From a virus: 64,000 bases of DNA. The notes below the pieces were generated by a model that was not told the DNA's origin, searched no databases, and was given only the letters and a program-made list of their open reading frames with translations. The stretch covers positions 62,001-126,000 of IMG/VR virus record IMGVR_UViG_3300045125_000168. One strand, given 5' to 3'. The translations under genes were made by a program, and so were the position numbers. Shown one piece after another: positions 1 through 9,234 of this stretch. Positions within the stretch are counted from its first letter, which is position 1; every line of letters starts with the position of its first letter.

Positions 1-625
1 CCTTTTCTTTTTCCCTCTCTGTGCCTTTGCGAGCTTGCGCTCCATCATTCCGGTAGTAGCGTCCGTTGGACACCTTTTCCCCGTTTGATAGGGTTGCTAC
101 AGATTTCAATCCTAAATCTATGCCTACCTCACCTTGAACTTTAGGTGCTCGTACCTCGTAGTCTATGGAGACACAAAGATACCATCTCCCGCGAGAGTCT
201 TCGCAAAACTCACCTGCTCCATGAGCTACATCAGGCAACCGTTCCGGCTGAAACAATTTAAACTTGTGACCAGCGTAGGTGGCTTTGCCGTTTTTAAAAG
301 AGATCCCTGTCTTCTTGAAAGGTATCCAACCAAGGGATTTTTTTCCACGCCATCTCAGTTTTCTTTTTTGGCTTTTTTGTCTTCTGAGAGCGTATTCCTG
401 ACAGACCTCTTGGATGGTGGTCGAGTTAAGACCTAATTCTTTGCTAGAACCTTTTGTGAGCTTTTCTAAGTCTTGCGCGTTGAGCCACCGGCTATGGTTT
501 CGCAAGGCATAAAAAGAAGTTTCATTACAAAAATTCCAGACATAATTGACGGCTCGTGCCATTTGTTTCAGGTGCTTGGCAGTGGCAGCGTCTTTTATGC
601 GAATTTTAATAGTTTTTTTTGACAT
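1..625 (-). CDS. tnpB: IS200/IS605-family TnpB (OrfB), cut by window edge
   Basis: Reads leftward from an ATG at 625 and stays open to the window edge, about 208 codons. It is the N-terminal part of a TnpB/OrfB RNA-guided nuclease. It begins MSKKTIKIRIKDA, has the helical LNAQDLEKLTK region, and reaches the RuvC-I motif VGIDLGLKSVATLSNG followed by SNGRYYR. The next family block (MERKLAKAQRGKKK) is present but in another frame near nucleotide 45, so one inserted base is likely. The remaining RuvC motifs and the zinc finger lie outside the window. No tnpA is seen upstream. Confidence 0.85.
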   Translation of the reverse strand, partial: MSKKTIKIRIKDAATAKHLKQMARAVNYVWNFCNETSFYALRNHSRWLNAQDLEKLTKGSSKELGLNSTTIQEVCQEYALRRQKSQKRKLRWRGKKSLGWIPFKKTGISFKNGKATYAGHKFKLFQPERLPDVAHGAGEFCEDSRGRWYLCVSIDYEVRAPKVQGEVGIDLGLKSVATLSNGEKVSNGRYYRNDGAQARKGTEREKEK

Positions 626-693
626 CGCATCGCGATGTTTACACTATTTTCGGCACCTTTTCAAGGTTCAGCTTCGCTGGGCGCGGCTTATAT

Positions 694-714
694 CCCCATG
701 CCTAAAGGCAGGGG
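694..714. repeat. Left-end hairpin of the tnpB element
   Basis: Imperfect palindrome CCCC-ATGCC-TAAA-GGCA-GGGG about 70 bases upstream of the tnpB start. Subterminal hairpins of this kind are what single-strand IS200/IS605 transposases recognise at the left end, so the element boundary is probably close by, near 730-760. Confidence 0.5.
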
Positions 715-811
715 CTTTACGCCGTTTTCTCGGTAAATGATCGCATGAATTAACTTTTCTCTTTGCGTGGGCAGTTTCAATTTCTTTGCTCACCCTTTGC
801 GCGTCAAAGAG

Positions 812-840
812 TCAGTTACCCGGAAATCCCGGATAACTGA
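812..840. repeat. Inverted repeat between tnpB element and tRNA
   Basis: Twelve-base arms TCAGTTACCCGG / CCGGATAACTGA with one mismatch and a five-base loop. There is no T-run on either side, so it is not a typical intrinsic terminator. It could be an operator or a processing hairpin upstream of the tRNA. Confidence 0.4.
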
Positions 841-891
841 TTATCCCAAATAACTCTTTAACATGCTGTAATTACTGGCTTTTAAGGCTAG

Positions 892-980
892 TGGCGGAGG
901 GGTGGGATTTGAACCCACGGACCAGTTTCCCAGTCGCGGCCTTAGCAAGGCCGTGCCTTAAGCCACTCGGCCACCTCTCC
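892..980 (-). tRNA. tRNA-Ser(GCU)
   Basis: The reverse complement folds as a class II tRNA: acceptor GGAGAGG, D-arm GCCGAGUGGC, anticodon stem-loop CGGCC-UUGCUAA-GGCCG (anticodon GCU, reading AGC/AGU), long variable arm, T-arm GUGGG-UUCAAAU-CCCAC and an encoded 3' CCA. The 3' acceptor strand has only six bases (CCCUCC) where CCUCUCC would pair, so one U is missing. Given the indels elsewhere this is probably a sequencing error, but a non-functional tRNA cannot be excluded. Confidence 0.9.
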
Positions 981-1048
981 ATCGAATGATGAATCAACTA
1001 TATCTCCCACAAAGATTTTTTCAAAGAACTTCTTGGGAGATCTTGTCG

Positions 1049-1393
1049 ATGTCGTTTCTCAAACGCCTGATGATCCTTGCCGTGAAGAAAACCGAATACT
1101 TTGTCTGGGACGAGATGGAATCCGATGGGATCGCTATCGGACCCTCAGCCAAAGAAAATGTTATCCTGCAAGTGCTCGGCTTCTCCAAGCTCGGTCTGCG
1201 CATCGCAGGACAAGCGCCGTTTGAGAAGTTCAAGTTCAACTGGTGGAGTCCCAACTCAGGCTTGATTCATACCGAACTAGAGGTCGTTACCCAGTCCAAA
1301 AACTATTTTGAAGCCAAGTTTGTGGGCTCAAACCCAGCGATCCAACGCGAGATCAAATTCTGGGAAAAACGCTATCCCAAAAAGGTTAGCTAG
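1049..1393 (+). CDS. Hypothetical protein
   Basis: A 114-residue protein rich in aromatic and charged residues (YFVWDEMESDG, KFNWWSPNSG, EIKFWEKRYPKK). The start at 1049 is chosen because GGGAGA lies eight bases upstream; an earlier in-frame ATG at 986 has no good ribosome site. It is a lone plus-strand gene between the tRNA and a convergent minus-strand gene that overlaps its end by eight bases. No family was recognised. Confidence 0.55.
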   Translation: MSFLKRLMILAVKKTEYFVWDEMESDGIAIGPSAKENVILQVLGFSKLGLRIAGQAPFEKFKFNWWSPNSGLIHTELEVVTQSKNYFEAKFVGSNPAIQREIKFWEKRYPKKVS

Positions 1394-1818
1394 GTGAGAA
1401 CGTGTGCCCTGGTGTGGGTTCGAGGATATCGCGAATAAATTTTTCGACCATCTTTTCCAGGTTACCTTCGTCAATCATCACAGGCGAAAACCCTTCGTTG
1501 ACGATTTGTGCCGCCAATTCGATGCGGTCCCCTTTCTCACCTAACGGCTCAGTCCACAGGGCTTTGTACAAAACTTTGCTGCGAATAAGTGCCCGTTTTG
1601 CCTTTCGAGCGGTGCAATCGACGCAGTTGGCCGTTCCAAGCGCGAAGCTCTTTCAGCGAATGAAGGTAGGCGTTAGGAGTTTGGTAGTGAGTGATTTTAA
1701 ACAAATTTTTCGCGATTGGTAGCTGCAACTCGGAAAGTTTGTTGAGCGCCTTGCTACGGTGAAAAGCGTTGCTCCGCACTTCATTTATTTTTTCTTGGAT
1801 TTTTTGCAAAAAAACCAT
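1386..1818 (-). CDS. Hypothetical protein, frameshifted
   Basis: Two overlapping frames form one protein. The N-terminal half (MVFLQKIQEKINEV...LHSLKELRAWN) switches frame near 1630 and continues as NCVDCTARKAKRALIRSKV, then YKALWTEPLGEKGDRIELAAQ, to the stop at 1386. The CxxC at the junction and the basic stretch after it suggest a small nucleic-acid-binding or zinc-binding element. It ends convergently with the plus-strand gene at 1049-1393. Function unknown. Confidence 0.55.
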
Positions 1819-1946
1819 AATTAAGCGTCCACTTTTTTCAATGATTTAATAACTTCATCACGGCTCCGTCAACACTTCAACGCGAAAAATCTCACGTCGC
1901 CTAATCCTTGGGATTAAGTTTTTAATTTTTTTGATGAAGATCAGCA

Positions 1947-2434
1947 TCAATCTTCGTTGATTATCTCGTGGAAAATATCTAATTCTTTTTCCAAAGTAAG
2001 CTCTTTCAAATATTCTAGTCGCGTAAGCGCGACACCTGTCACACCAGCCGCTTGAGCAGGTTTGTATAAAGTTGTGGCATCCTTTCGCACTACCGAGATT
2101 GCGAGGTTTAGTTTGTTTTTACACTCGGCGACCGCCATATCAAGTTCTTCAATCATCTCGACTTTTTTTAAGGTTTTCTTTTGCTCCTGAATCAACGCAC
2201 GGTACTCGGCAAAAAACGCCTCTTCCTTTTTGCAAAATCGTCATCTAGCCCCATGATTCGTTTTACAAAGAGAGTATGATCGACAACTGCCGCGCTAACC
2301 TGCAAGCTATCAATTTGTTCAATTATTTTTTGATATTGATTGGCCAAGCTGCTTAACATTTTAATGCGCTTTGTTAAGAGCTTAGACACCTCATTGCGAA
2401 ATTCTGTGCGAGCCAAAGCAGTGATAAAACCCAC
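1947..2434 (-). CDS. Hypothetical coiled-coil-like protein, frameshifted
   Basis: The N-terminal part (MGFITALARTEFRNEVSKLL...MGLDDDFAK) and the C-terminal part (KEEAFFAEYRALIQEQKKTL...) join if one base is added in an A5 run near 2220. The product is about 160 residues, almost entirely helical and charged, with no recognised domain. A sigma-28-like promoter lies 65 bases upstream, so this may be the first gene of a leftward transcript. Confidence 0.55.
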
Positions 2435-2498
2435 GAAAAAACTCCCTTAACCAAGCCCGACCAAAAATTTGCAATAACTGGACCAGCTACCTACCATA

Positions 2499-2526
2499 TT
2501 ATCGGTATTTCTTTGTGAAAACTAAA
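2499..2526 (-). promoter_or_regulatory. Sigma-28-like promoter
   Basis: On the minus strand: TTTAGTTT, 12 bases, ACCGATAA. This is close to the FliA consensus TAAAGTTT-N11-GCCGATAA, with a spacer one base longer. It lies upstream of the minus gene starting at 2434. It belongs to a set of six similar sites in this window. Confidence 0.5.
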
Positions 2527-2563
2527 TGGCTATCTTTTTTGAATTATTTCGGTGGCTTGTGGC

Positions 2564-2865
2564 CTATACCTTGGCAAAGGCGTGGGCAAACCTGCGGTAG
2601 CGGTCTTGGCTGAATCCGATAATCTCAGTCGAAAGCTCCCCTTGGTCCCAGAATTGAAGGACGGGAAAACGTAGCCATTCGCTCGCAACCCGCGCCTCTT
2701 TAAGCTCGGACCACGAGAAAAGGAAAAGGGGACGTTGGCTTTTTTTAGCTCGCTTTGAGCCAACAACGTCCACTGCTCATTCAACTCACCGACCAGCACA
2801 ACAAGGTGCTGATCGGTGTCGATGAGATCAAAGTAGGCTTGATCTTTAGAGCGTGTCATCGTCAT
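2564..2865 (-). CDS. Thioredoxin-fold protein without CxxC, frameshifted
   Basis: About 100 residues. The N-terminal frame (DQAYFDLIDTDQHLVVLVGE) switches near 2710 into WSELKEARVASEWLRFPVLQ. The layout follows a thioredoxin: a beta-strand LVVLVG, then a helix, then the cis-proline strand FPVLQFWDQGELSTEIIGF, which matches the usual PTLxxFxxGxxxxxxxG pattern. The active-site CxxC is replaced by ELNEQW, so it is unlikely to be an oxidoreductase and is more likely a scaffold or binding protein. It overlaps the end of the upstream SSB gene. Confidence 0.5.
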
Positions 2866-4034
2866 CCAACATCGGGGCTGGTTTGCGACGAGCCGCTGCT
2901 GCGGCCATTTGTTTCTTCTCGGTTTCTGCTTTGCGCATCGACGTCACTTTGCAAGCCGAAAAGCAATCGACGTTCCCTGCGAAGTCACCGAACGCCGTTG
3001 GACAGCCCTCGTAAGCTGCCGCTTGCGCTTCAGCAAGGCTCACAGGGCTCATAGCAGCCTTCGCTCCAGGACGAGGGCGGGAGCTTCATCTCTCACCGCA
3101 GCGACCTTCGCGGCCTTTAGATGTGCAGGGGCGGGAGAAACTTCCGTGTCCTCAGGGTCCACACCCAAAGTCAACCTCCGGTTGCTTCTGAAACTCTTGA
3201 AAGGAGGACGGTTTGGCAAACCCGTGCGAGGACTCTTCAGCCGCTGGTGCCGCTTGGTAGTAGCCTTGAGTGCGCAGGCTTCGTCGCATCTCTTCGCGGG
3301 ACGATGTGGTGCGCAGATATTCCACATGGCTGGTTTTTTACCGTCGCCTTGCAGTTTTTTCTTCGAGCCATCGGGGTATTTTTGGACGATGACGTTTTGC
3401 AACGCTTCCTTGTCCAACGCCACGCTCTTGGTATCGAGTGAAGCCGAGTACATGTTGGCAGGCTCTTGGGACTTATCAAATTTAATAAGCACCAAAAGCT
3501 CCGCGATCGGGATGGGTCACAGGAAAATTAGCCATTGGCTTTTTCAAGTCTTGGATGCGCTTGAAAAGCCGAAGCCGACATCTCCAGAAGGAAAATACCT
3601 TGCAGGCTGTTGACCGTATCACCGTCAACATTTTCTTCAGCGAGGTAGTGGAACACGTTCATGTAATAGCGATACTGACCGACGATTTTGGAGCCGCCTG
3701 TACCGACTGTGCCTGCGAGTTGCAAACGGCAGCAGTCGCACACTTCTTCGCGGTTATCGACAAAATCATCTTTTTGCGAATCCCAAGCATGGCAGTATTC
3801 ATAATACCGCTTGCCGTTTTTTGTCGTCACCGCATGGCGGTAGTCAGTCCACACAGGACCAACGGGACGTACTAGCTGCCAATCTTTGTCTGGAAACTCA
3901 AATGGTTTAACGAAATCGCTCCAACGGTGACGCTCATCAAGAGTAGGCACACTGTCGATTTCCTTAGCATCCCAGCACTCCTTAGATGTTTTGTTTTGAC
4001 GCGATGACGTGTGAGCAAAATGCTCTTGTGTCAA
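2846..4034 (-). CDS. ssb: Phage single-stranded DNA-binding protein, several frameshifts
   Basis: Open fragments on the minus strand assemble into one protein of about 390 residues. The N-terminal region contains DWQLVRPVGPVWTDYRH, C-H and CDCC cysteine clusters and YRYYMNVFHYLAEEN, resembling the zinc-containing OB region of phage SSBs. The middle contains FDKSQEPANMYSAS and MWNICAPHH. The extreme C-terminus is PAPMLDDDDTL, the acidic tail that SSBs use to bind partner proteins. Frame changes fall near 3520, 3290, 3180 and 3050. Its neighbours are the thioredoxin-like gene and hypothetical genes. Confidence 0.65.
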
Positions 4035-4757
4035 TCAAGCAATCTAACACAATCAGGTGCTTTCATGTTTGAAAAGTTCTGAAGTTCTATTTGATCTGGC
4101 AAAATATCTTGCGCTAAGTCCACTAAGTTATTGAGGAGCGCAAACAGCTTTCTCTTGAGAGGCATTCTTTCGAGTGTCAAACGCAGAACTTCTTTTTCTT
4201 CCTCTTGCACTCTGGTTTCTCTTGCGGAAGGGTCTTCCAAACGGTCTTTAGGCGTTGTCACTTGGCCCACGTCGTCGTTGGAATAAAGCCTTTTTTCCAG
4301 GGAATGGGGATTTTGCAAAGCGATCTGCGAATAGATCTCCAAAACCTCAGCCAAAGGAATGTCATAGGCTTCGGCTAACTCTTGAAGAGAGCGCACGTCA
4401 CGGCCTTGCTTTCTGTGAAAGTCTTTTTAAACGCTTCCAGTTCGCGGTACTTTTGCCAAGACTGATAAGGCAACGCCACGAGGTTGTAGTTCGAGAGTTG
4501 GTAATAGATCTCGTAACGAATCTCGCGCTCGGCAAAGGTCGGAAAACTCAGCTGACATGCTGGGGGCATACTTCGGCAATGGCTTTCATCAAGCCACATT
4601 ACAACCGTAGTTAAACGTGTCGAAAAATTGCCACGCTTGGTTGCTTGCCGCGATCTGCTTTGTGAGAGTGTAGACGAGGCGAAGATAGGGGCGATGATAT
4701 CCAGTGTTTGATCTGAACGGTCTGTTCATAGGTTTCGATCAGAAGGTGAACCATCAT
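4031..4757 (-). CDS. Hypothetical protein, several frameshifts
   Basis: Start at 4757 (or 4754), translationally coupled to the upstream stop (ATGATGG). Pieces MVHLLIETYEQTVQIKHW, YHRPYLRLVYTLTKQIAAS, AEREIRYEIYYQLSNYN, YRELEAFKKTFTES and VRSLQELAEAYDIPLAEVLE line up in order with frame changes between them, giving about 240 residues. It is helical, with a KEEE-rich segment near the C-terminus. It overlaps the SSB start by four bases, so the two are probably co-transcribed. No family was recognised. Confidence 0.5.
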
Positions 4758-5091
4758 AAACCAGTGGGACCGAGGCCGTAAAGACCGAGTTCTTTCTCAG
4801 CCCACTCCTCAAAGACCACTTCAGCGTAAGGGTCGGTCATGAGCTTACCAACTCCCACTCTCGCCAAAGTTCTTGAGCTTCCCGAGCTTTTGCCTTGAAC
4901 CACCACTCCCAAACCGTGCGCGATGGATTGAGATCCCAAAGGGAACGCCAGATCTCGTGAGTTTTTGGGGCCTGATTTTTTGCCTGATACTCGGTCACGG
5001 CATACCAAAGGGCATGTGCCGCTCCCACCAAATTGGTGCTTTTGCTTTTTCCAACTTGATAGACGCTTTCTTCTTCGTTGACGTCTTCCAT
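4754..5091 (-). CDS. Hypothetical protein, frameshifted
   Basis: Begins MEDVNEEESVYQVGKSKS, continues through ALWYAVTEYQAKNQAPKTHE and WEWWFKAKAREAQELWREWE, then shifts frame near 4850 into MTDPYAEVVFEEWAEKELGL and stops at 4754. The stop overlaps the next start. About 112 residues and tryptophan-rich. Function unknown. Confidence 0.5.
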
Positions 5092-5123
5092 GATGTTAGC
5101 ATTTTCAGCTAAAATTTCTATTC

Positions 5124-5219
5124 TTAGAAGTGCCCGAAGCTACCGCTGAAAGCTGAAGCAACAAAAGATCCCAAAAGCGCGTCGAGGGCATCGGGCACAA
5201 AAGTAAGAAAAGAATCCAT
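5124..5219 (-). CDS. Small hydrophobic peptide
   Basis: Thirty-one codons, MDSFLTFVPDALDALLGSFV..., mostly hydrophobic or small residues. It sits between two minus-strand genes and follows the 44-codon gene at 5232-5366 closely. It may be a real small membrane peptide or the tail of a frameshifted neighbour. Confidence 0.3.
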   Translation of the reverse strand: MDSFLTFVPDALDALLGSFVASAFSGSFGHF

Positions 5220-5231
5220 AGTGTAAGTGCT

Positions 5232-5366
5232 CTAGGTGTGAAAACAGTTCAAAGATGATTGCTGCGGAGCGGGCGGAGGCTTGAAAATCAGCGTTCTGAG
5301 TTCCTCATCACCCTCGATAAATTCATTGAAGTGCTTAGGTGGTAACGATTTCTTTTTACGGCCCAT
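5232..5366 (-). CDS. Small hypothetical protein
   Basis: Forty-four residues: a basic start (MGRKKKSLPPKHF), an acidic centre (EFIEGDEE) and a proline patch (FKPPPAPQQ). A good ribosome site (AAGGTGG) precedes the ATG at 5366. It diverges from the plus-strand SWIM gene at 5412. Confidence 0.45.
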   Translation of the reverse strand: MGRKKKSLPPKHFNEFIEGDEELRTLIFKPPPAPQQSSLNCFHT

Positions 5367-5411
5367 AAACCCACCTTCAAGATTATGTAAAACCAACTTG
5401 TGAGGGTCCGA

Positions 5412-5965
5412 ATGAATTTAACGATCGCTCAACTGAAAAGAATGACCCCAGCGAGTATTCGCAAGTATGCCAGTACCGGGGTGATGATTAACACAATTCA
5501 ACGTCGTGGAGTGTCCATGAAGGACGCTCCCGCAGTGCATTCTACAGGTGATCGGTGTCGTGCCTACTACTGTACTACAGCGATCTCGGAACAAATACAA
5601 CGAGAAAATCGGTCAAAAAGCGCAAAGGCGGGGAAGCCCTACGCCTAGTGTCATTAAAAACTTTGGAACTAAAAAGAGAACCAGAAAACTGGTTATTTAA
5701 AGATAATAGCCTTGTTTGGGTCCACTGTGATTGTCCTTATTTTTCTACACCTCGAAGTCGTCCTCGCCCGTCAAGGATGTAGTGAAGTTAAATTTAAGGG
5801 TGAGTCTGGAAAGAAAAACCCTGGGTGAAAAGACGTTCCAACGGAGCCCTACTGAAAGTCAGGAACCCGCAGGGAATCCCGTACTTGTGCAAGCATCTGT
5901 ATGCGACGGTTCAGCTTCTTCTGGCTCAGGATCGAGGAAAGAATCGTTATACTGGTCCGTTTTAG
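5412..5965 (+). CDS. SWIM-type zinc-finger phage protein, frameshifted
   Basis: Starts MNLTIAQLKRMTPASIRKY with GAGGG upstream. After frame changes near 5560, 5745 and 5815 it reads NSLVWVHCDCPYF, then LEVVLARQGCSEVKF, then RNPQGIPYLCKHLYATVQLL to the stop at 5965. CDC followed about 50 residues later by CKH is the CxCxnCxH zinc signature of SWIM domains. The NPxGIPYLCKH block is typical of a small family in large tailed phages. It is a plus-strand gene inside a minus-strand block. The role is unknown; SWIM domains usually bind DNA or protein. Confidence 0.6.
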
Positions 5966-6007
5966 GACGAGTATGGAACCTTGCGCAGTTGGATTTTGTC
6001 CATGCAG

Positions 6008-6537
6008 TCATTCAAGTAAAGGGTCTGACTGGAAGCAAAACTCCAAGGCATGGCTCAAGGAATTTTTGAACGACACCACAATCACCTGCTTTCCAGCATC
6101 TAGCACCTGCTGGACCGCAGGTGTAAAATCACCGGTCCCCTGAAATCAGGACAGCCACGTCATAGTGATCGAGGTAAGCGCCCTTCACCATGTCGCAAGC
6201 GAGCAGGATATCCTCACCCTTTGAGTAATGATGCGACGGTGCTCCAAAACCGAAACTCCTCGGCAAGTGGCTGAGGGTTTTTAAGGAGCGGCACAGACCG
6301 CACTCGGATCTTCAAATCCCGCGTCAAAATCCTTAGAAACGAGCGATGCCGATCGTCCATCTCGTGGTCCACAGGCAAAGCCGTATAGTAATTGATGCTC
6401 ACCAGATGATCGTCCGGCTGAACCAGCCAATCTTTGAGTTTGCGAAAATCGATGCGCACATTCAGAGTCTGCGAACAATGAAACAAAAAGGGCCGTCAAT
6501 AAAAAATGCTTTTAAAAAGAGGTCTGTGACGATACAT
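6008..6537 (-). CDS. NYN-domain (LabA/DUF88-like) ribonuclease-fold protein, frameshifted
   Basis: About 170 residues after frame repair. The conserved NYN acidic positions are visible: AFFIDGPF at the start, KGEDILLACDMVKGAYLDHYD in the middle and VLISGDGDF near 6150 (with an extra C in the sequence), followed by VQQVLDAGKQVIVVSF. NYN domains are PIN-like metal-dependent nucleases acting on RNA. It lies immediately downstream of the RecB-like nuclease gene (stop at 6539), in the same minus-strand run. Confidence 0.65.
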
Positions 6538-6538
6538 G

Positions 6539-7394
6539 CTACTTAATCCTTAGTAAATTTTTAAACATCTCTTGACGATCTTTCTCGCTTGGCGAGAAGC
6601 ACACACCTTGCCAGGGACAACCATCCCCATCCGATATCACATCGCACATACCAGGAACGTCCTCGGGTTGACCCTTTTCCAAACAAGCATCAAGCGTCTT
6701 CTTCTTCTCCTGCTCTTCTTGAAATAATGAAGATCCTGTGCCTGGATAAAACCACATCTTGTGCGGTTTTGGCCGAGGTTTCCCAATCCAAAGAATCATG
6801 CGTCCGACAATCGGTATCCAATAACTTTGACTTATCAAGGTGGCATAAGCAGACACCTGATAAAGATCAGACTCATAAGGTTTGACCGCTTTGGCTATAA
6901 TATTATGATTGCGCGTTTTGAGTTCCAAGACAACATATCCGTTTAGCTTTTCGCAAAAAACTAAACCGTCACAATGCCCTGAAAAACCAGTCGAGGGATC
7001 ATGCACCACCTTTTCCACATAGGTCGCAGGTGCGTGACACCGAAGACACTTGCCATGCGGTAGGCGGGTATTCTGAAACACCATCCCACAAGCATTTAAG
7101 TCAGAACACGACCAGTCCCCCCACAAAAGACCTTGCGCCCCCAGGTCTCCTGCACCAAGGCGTGAACCGCTCGACCCACATGGAAGTGGCAACGCATGGT
7201 GAAGTCTTCATCTTTTTTGGAAAATCCTCAGGACGCTTTTTGTGGAAAAGACCAAACATCAACGCCCTTGGACAACTCGGAAGAGACGAGCCGCGAAACT
7301 CAAAGCGCCACGACACCTCTTCCTTGTGGTCCAAAAGCGTGTCCAGAACAAACTGGTCCAATACGGCATAGGGATTGTTCAAGCAAAACCTCAA
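6539..7394 (-). CDS. PD-(D/E)XK nuclease, RecB/Cas4-like with Fe-S cysteines, frameshifted
   Basis: Assembled from two frames joined near 7200. The N-terminal part has LPSCPRALMFGL (first cluster cysteine) and HVGRAVHALVQ. The catalytic core is GFSGHCDGLVF with GYVVLELKTRN, giving the D...ExK motif, then DLYQVSAYATLI. The C-terminal CDVISDGDGCPWQGVCF supplies the other cysteines of a probable 4Fe-4S cluster, as in AddB, Cas4 and related phage nucleases. The TTG start at 7394 overlaps the upstream stop. Probable role: DNA end processing in replication or recombination. Confidence 0.65.
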
Positions 7395-8528
7395 ACGCGC
7401 TGATAAGAAGACGCCTGCTCCACTCGACGCTGATCCCAATCAATACGAGGTGGCAAGTCCTCTAAGTCCGGTTTTCTAGTCAAAAGGTCGCCTGCGAACA
7501 CTAAAAGACCCTGCCGCTTTTGCGCGTCCACGGTGTTCGGAGCGTGAGTCACCTCACGGGTCAAAAGATTGTAGAGGTCGTAACAGGTTATGGGCAGTAG
7601 AAGCTCGCTTAAACCACTGGGGCGAGGGCTTCTCATCCATATCCTTAAGACCATAGGCATCCACAATGTCCTTCCACCCTAAGGTGTCCTCAAGACGCTG
7701 CTTGAGTTCCGGGTCGCCTTCCCCATGCTCCCGGAAAAGCCCGAGGATGCTGCTGCGCACTTTCTTCGACCTCAGCCACACTGGCCTGCTGACGACGAAG
7801 CCGCGCAATCAACCGATCGACTTGACTCCAGTTCGGCTCAGGGGGAGACTGCAAGAACGTAAAGAAACTCTCCGCTCGTAGCTCCGAAGCGTTTTCATAC
7901 TTGAGCGGGTAGAGGTAAGAGTCTTCCGGCATATAGGTCAAGTTGGCACAGATCATCCGCTCCAGGGAGACATGGAACGCTGGGACCTCTTGTCCCCAAA
8001 TGCTATGACGAAACTCATAACCCCAGCGCCACACGGGTTCCGTGTCGCTTAGGACATCATGCTCCTCTTTAAGGAACATCAGATAGCTCACATGCCCGTC
8101 TTGAAGAGACGCCGATTTTAAAGCCAGAGGGCAATTAGAGCGGCCCAAATATTCTTCCAGGCGTTGATCGACTTGAATCGCCTCGGAACCTGTAAAGAAA
8201 AGGTTTTCTTTTTCGCTGAGACCTACAAGCCCCTGCTCCGGGTGTGTCACTGCACTGTAATACTTGTCACCGTTGACTTCCGAAAGCTGCTTGTGCAGGT
8301 AGGCCAGAACGTGACCGCGACCCGCGTTTTTGAGTTTCTTAGCAAACCCAAACGGCGCTCCTAAGTAGCCCACCAACTGCTCAAACGCACCATCATGGAG
8401 CGGAATGTGGCTTTCACCTTCAGCCAGACTGACAACCAGGGAGGCGTTGTCACCAAGTTCTAAGTCTAGTTGGGGAAGCTGAATCGTGCGGTACTCATAG
8501 GGGAAAACGCATCGGCTCTCAGTAGCAT
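7391..8528 (-). CDS. DUF932 / phage-plasmid-like protein, frameshifted
   Basis: About 380 residues in several frames: RCVFPYEYRTIQLPQLDLEL, LVGYLGAPFGFAKKLKN, YYSAVTHPEQGLVGLSEKE, FHVSLERMICANLTYM and the C-terminal YDLYNLLTREVTHAPNTVDA. The final segment and overall plan match the DUF932 family found on plasmids and phages. The start at 8528 is suggested by GTGAGG nine bases upstream, with a frame change shortly after. Function is unknown in the family; a role in DNA metabolism is often assumed. Confidence 0.55.
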
Positions 8529-8679
8529 GGAAGCAAACCTCACAAAACTCAAAGAAGGGGGAATTTAGGATAGCCTAGCACCCTTTTTGGCCGGAGGTCA
8601 CGCTTTCTTTTGACCTATTGCTCGGGTACTGTTTCCTGACGAGGAACACTCCTTGCAATGAGAGAGGTGAGGTTATTTT

Positions 8680-9234
8680 ATGTTTAAAAAAACGATGGTT
8701 AAGGCAGAAAAAACAAAGCTAAAAAAGAAAACTCCCCAGGATATTACTGATGCCCTGGTGTCTAGTTTTTTCGACACTTTGTACAAAAGATTGTCACAAG
8801 TCTCAGCCCCAAGTTATTTAGAACAGCTAGAGTTACTCACGGCGGATACTATCGATTTTAAGGAGAAAAAAAGGCAATTAGACTTTGGGAGAGAGGTCAA
8901 GGAAGCCAGACAGGCTCTTAGCAGAGTTTGACGAGATTTTTGCCGCCCATGTGACGAGTTTTGGAGTTATGTGCAAAAAGTCCAAGAGGCAAATTGGCCG
9001 TCCCACAAAAACGATGTGCGTGAGGCATGGACCCGTTGGGCTTCAAAAGCGGAACGCACGATCAAGCTGGTGCAAGCAAAAACAGAAGTGTGTATTGAAA
9101 ATTTGTCTGATTACAAAACACAGAAATATGAAAAAATGGCGCGTTTAAAGAAACTTAGAAAAATAAGCTCCGAACAACTATATCGAGCTTGGCTTAACAA
9201 AAAGAACCCTATCACCGGGGAAACACTAGACTAG
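8680..9234 (+). CDS. Hypothetical protein, frameshifted
   Basis: Start MFKKTMVKAEKTKLKKKTPQ with GAGGTGAGG upstream. The frame changes near 8920, then CDEFWSYVQKVQEANWPSHK to YRAWLNKKNPITGETLD at 9234. About 184 residues, lysine-rich and helical. It ends convergently with the primase gene, overlapping it by four bases. Upstream 8530-8680 is a divergent intergenic region without a clear promoter. Confidence 0.5.

Noticed and set aside
1902-1925. TAATCC-TTG-GGATTA followed by a T-rich stretch on the plus strand
   Set aside because: Looks like a terminator but no plus-strand transcript ends here; both neighbouring genes run leftward.
2909-3613. A 234-codon plus-strand open frame
   Set aside because: It lies antisense to the SSB gene, whose minus-strand fragments carry zinc-ligand clusters and the acidic C-terminal tail; the plus product has no recognisable features.
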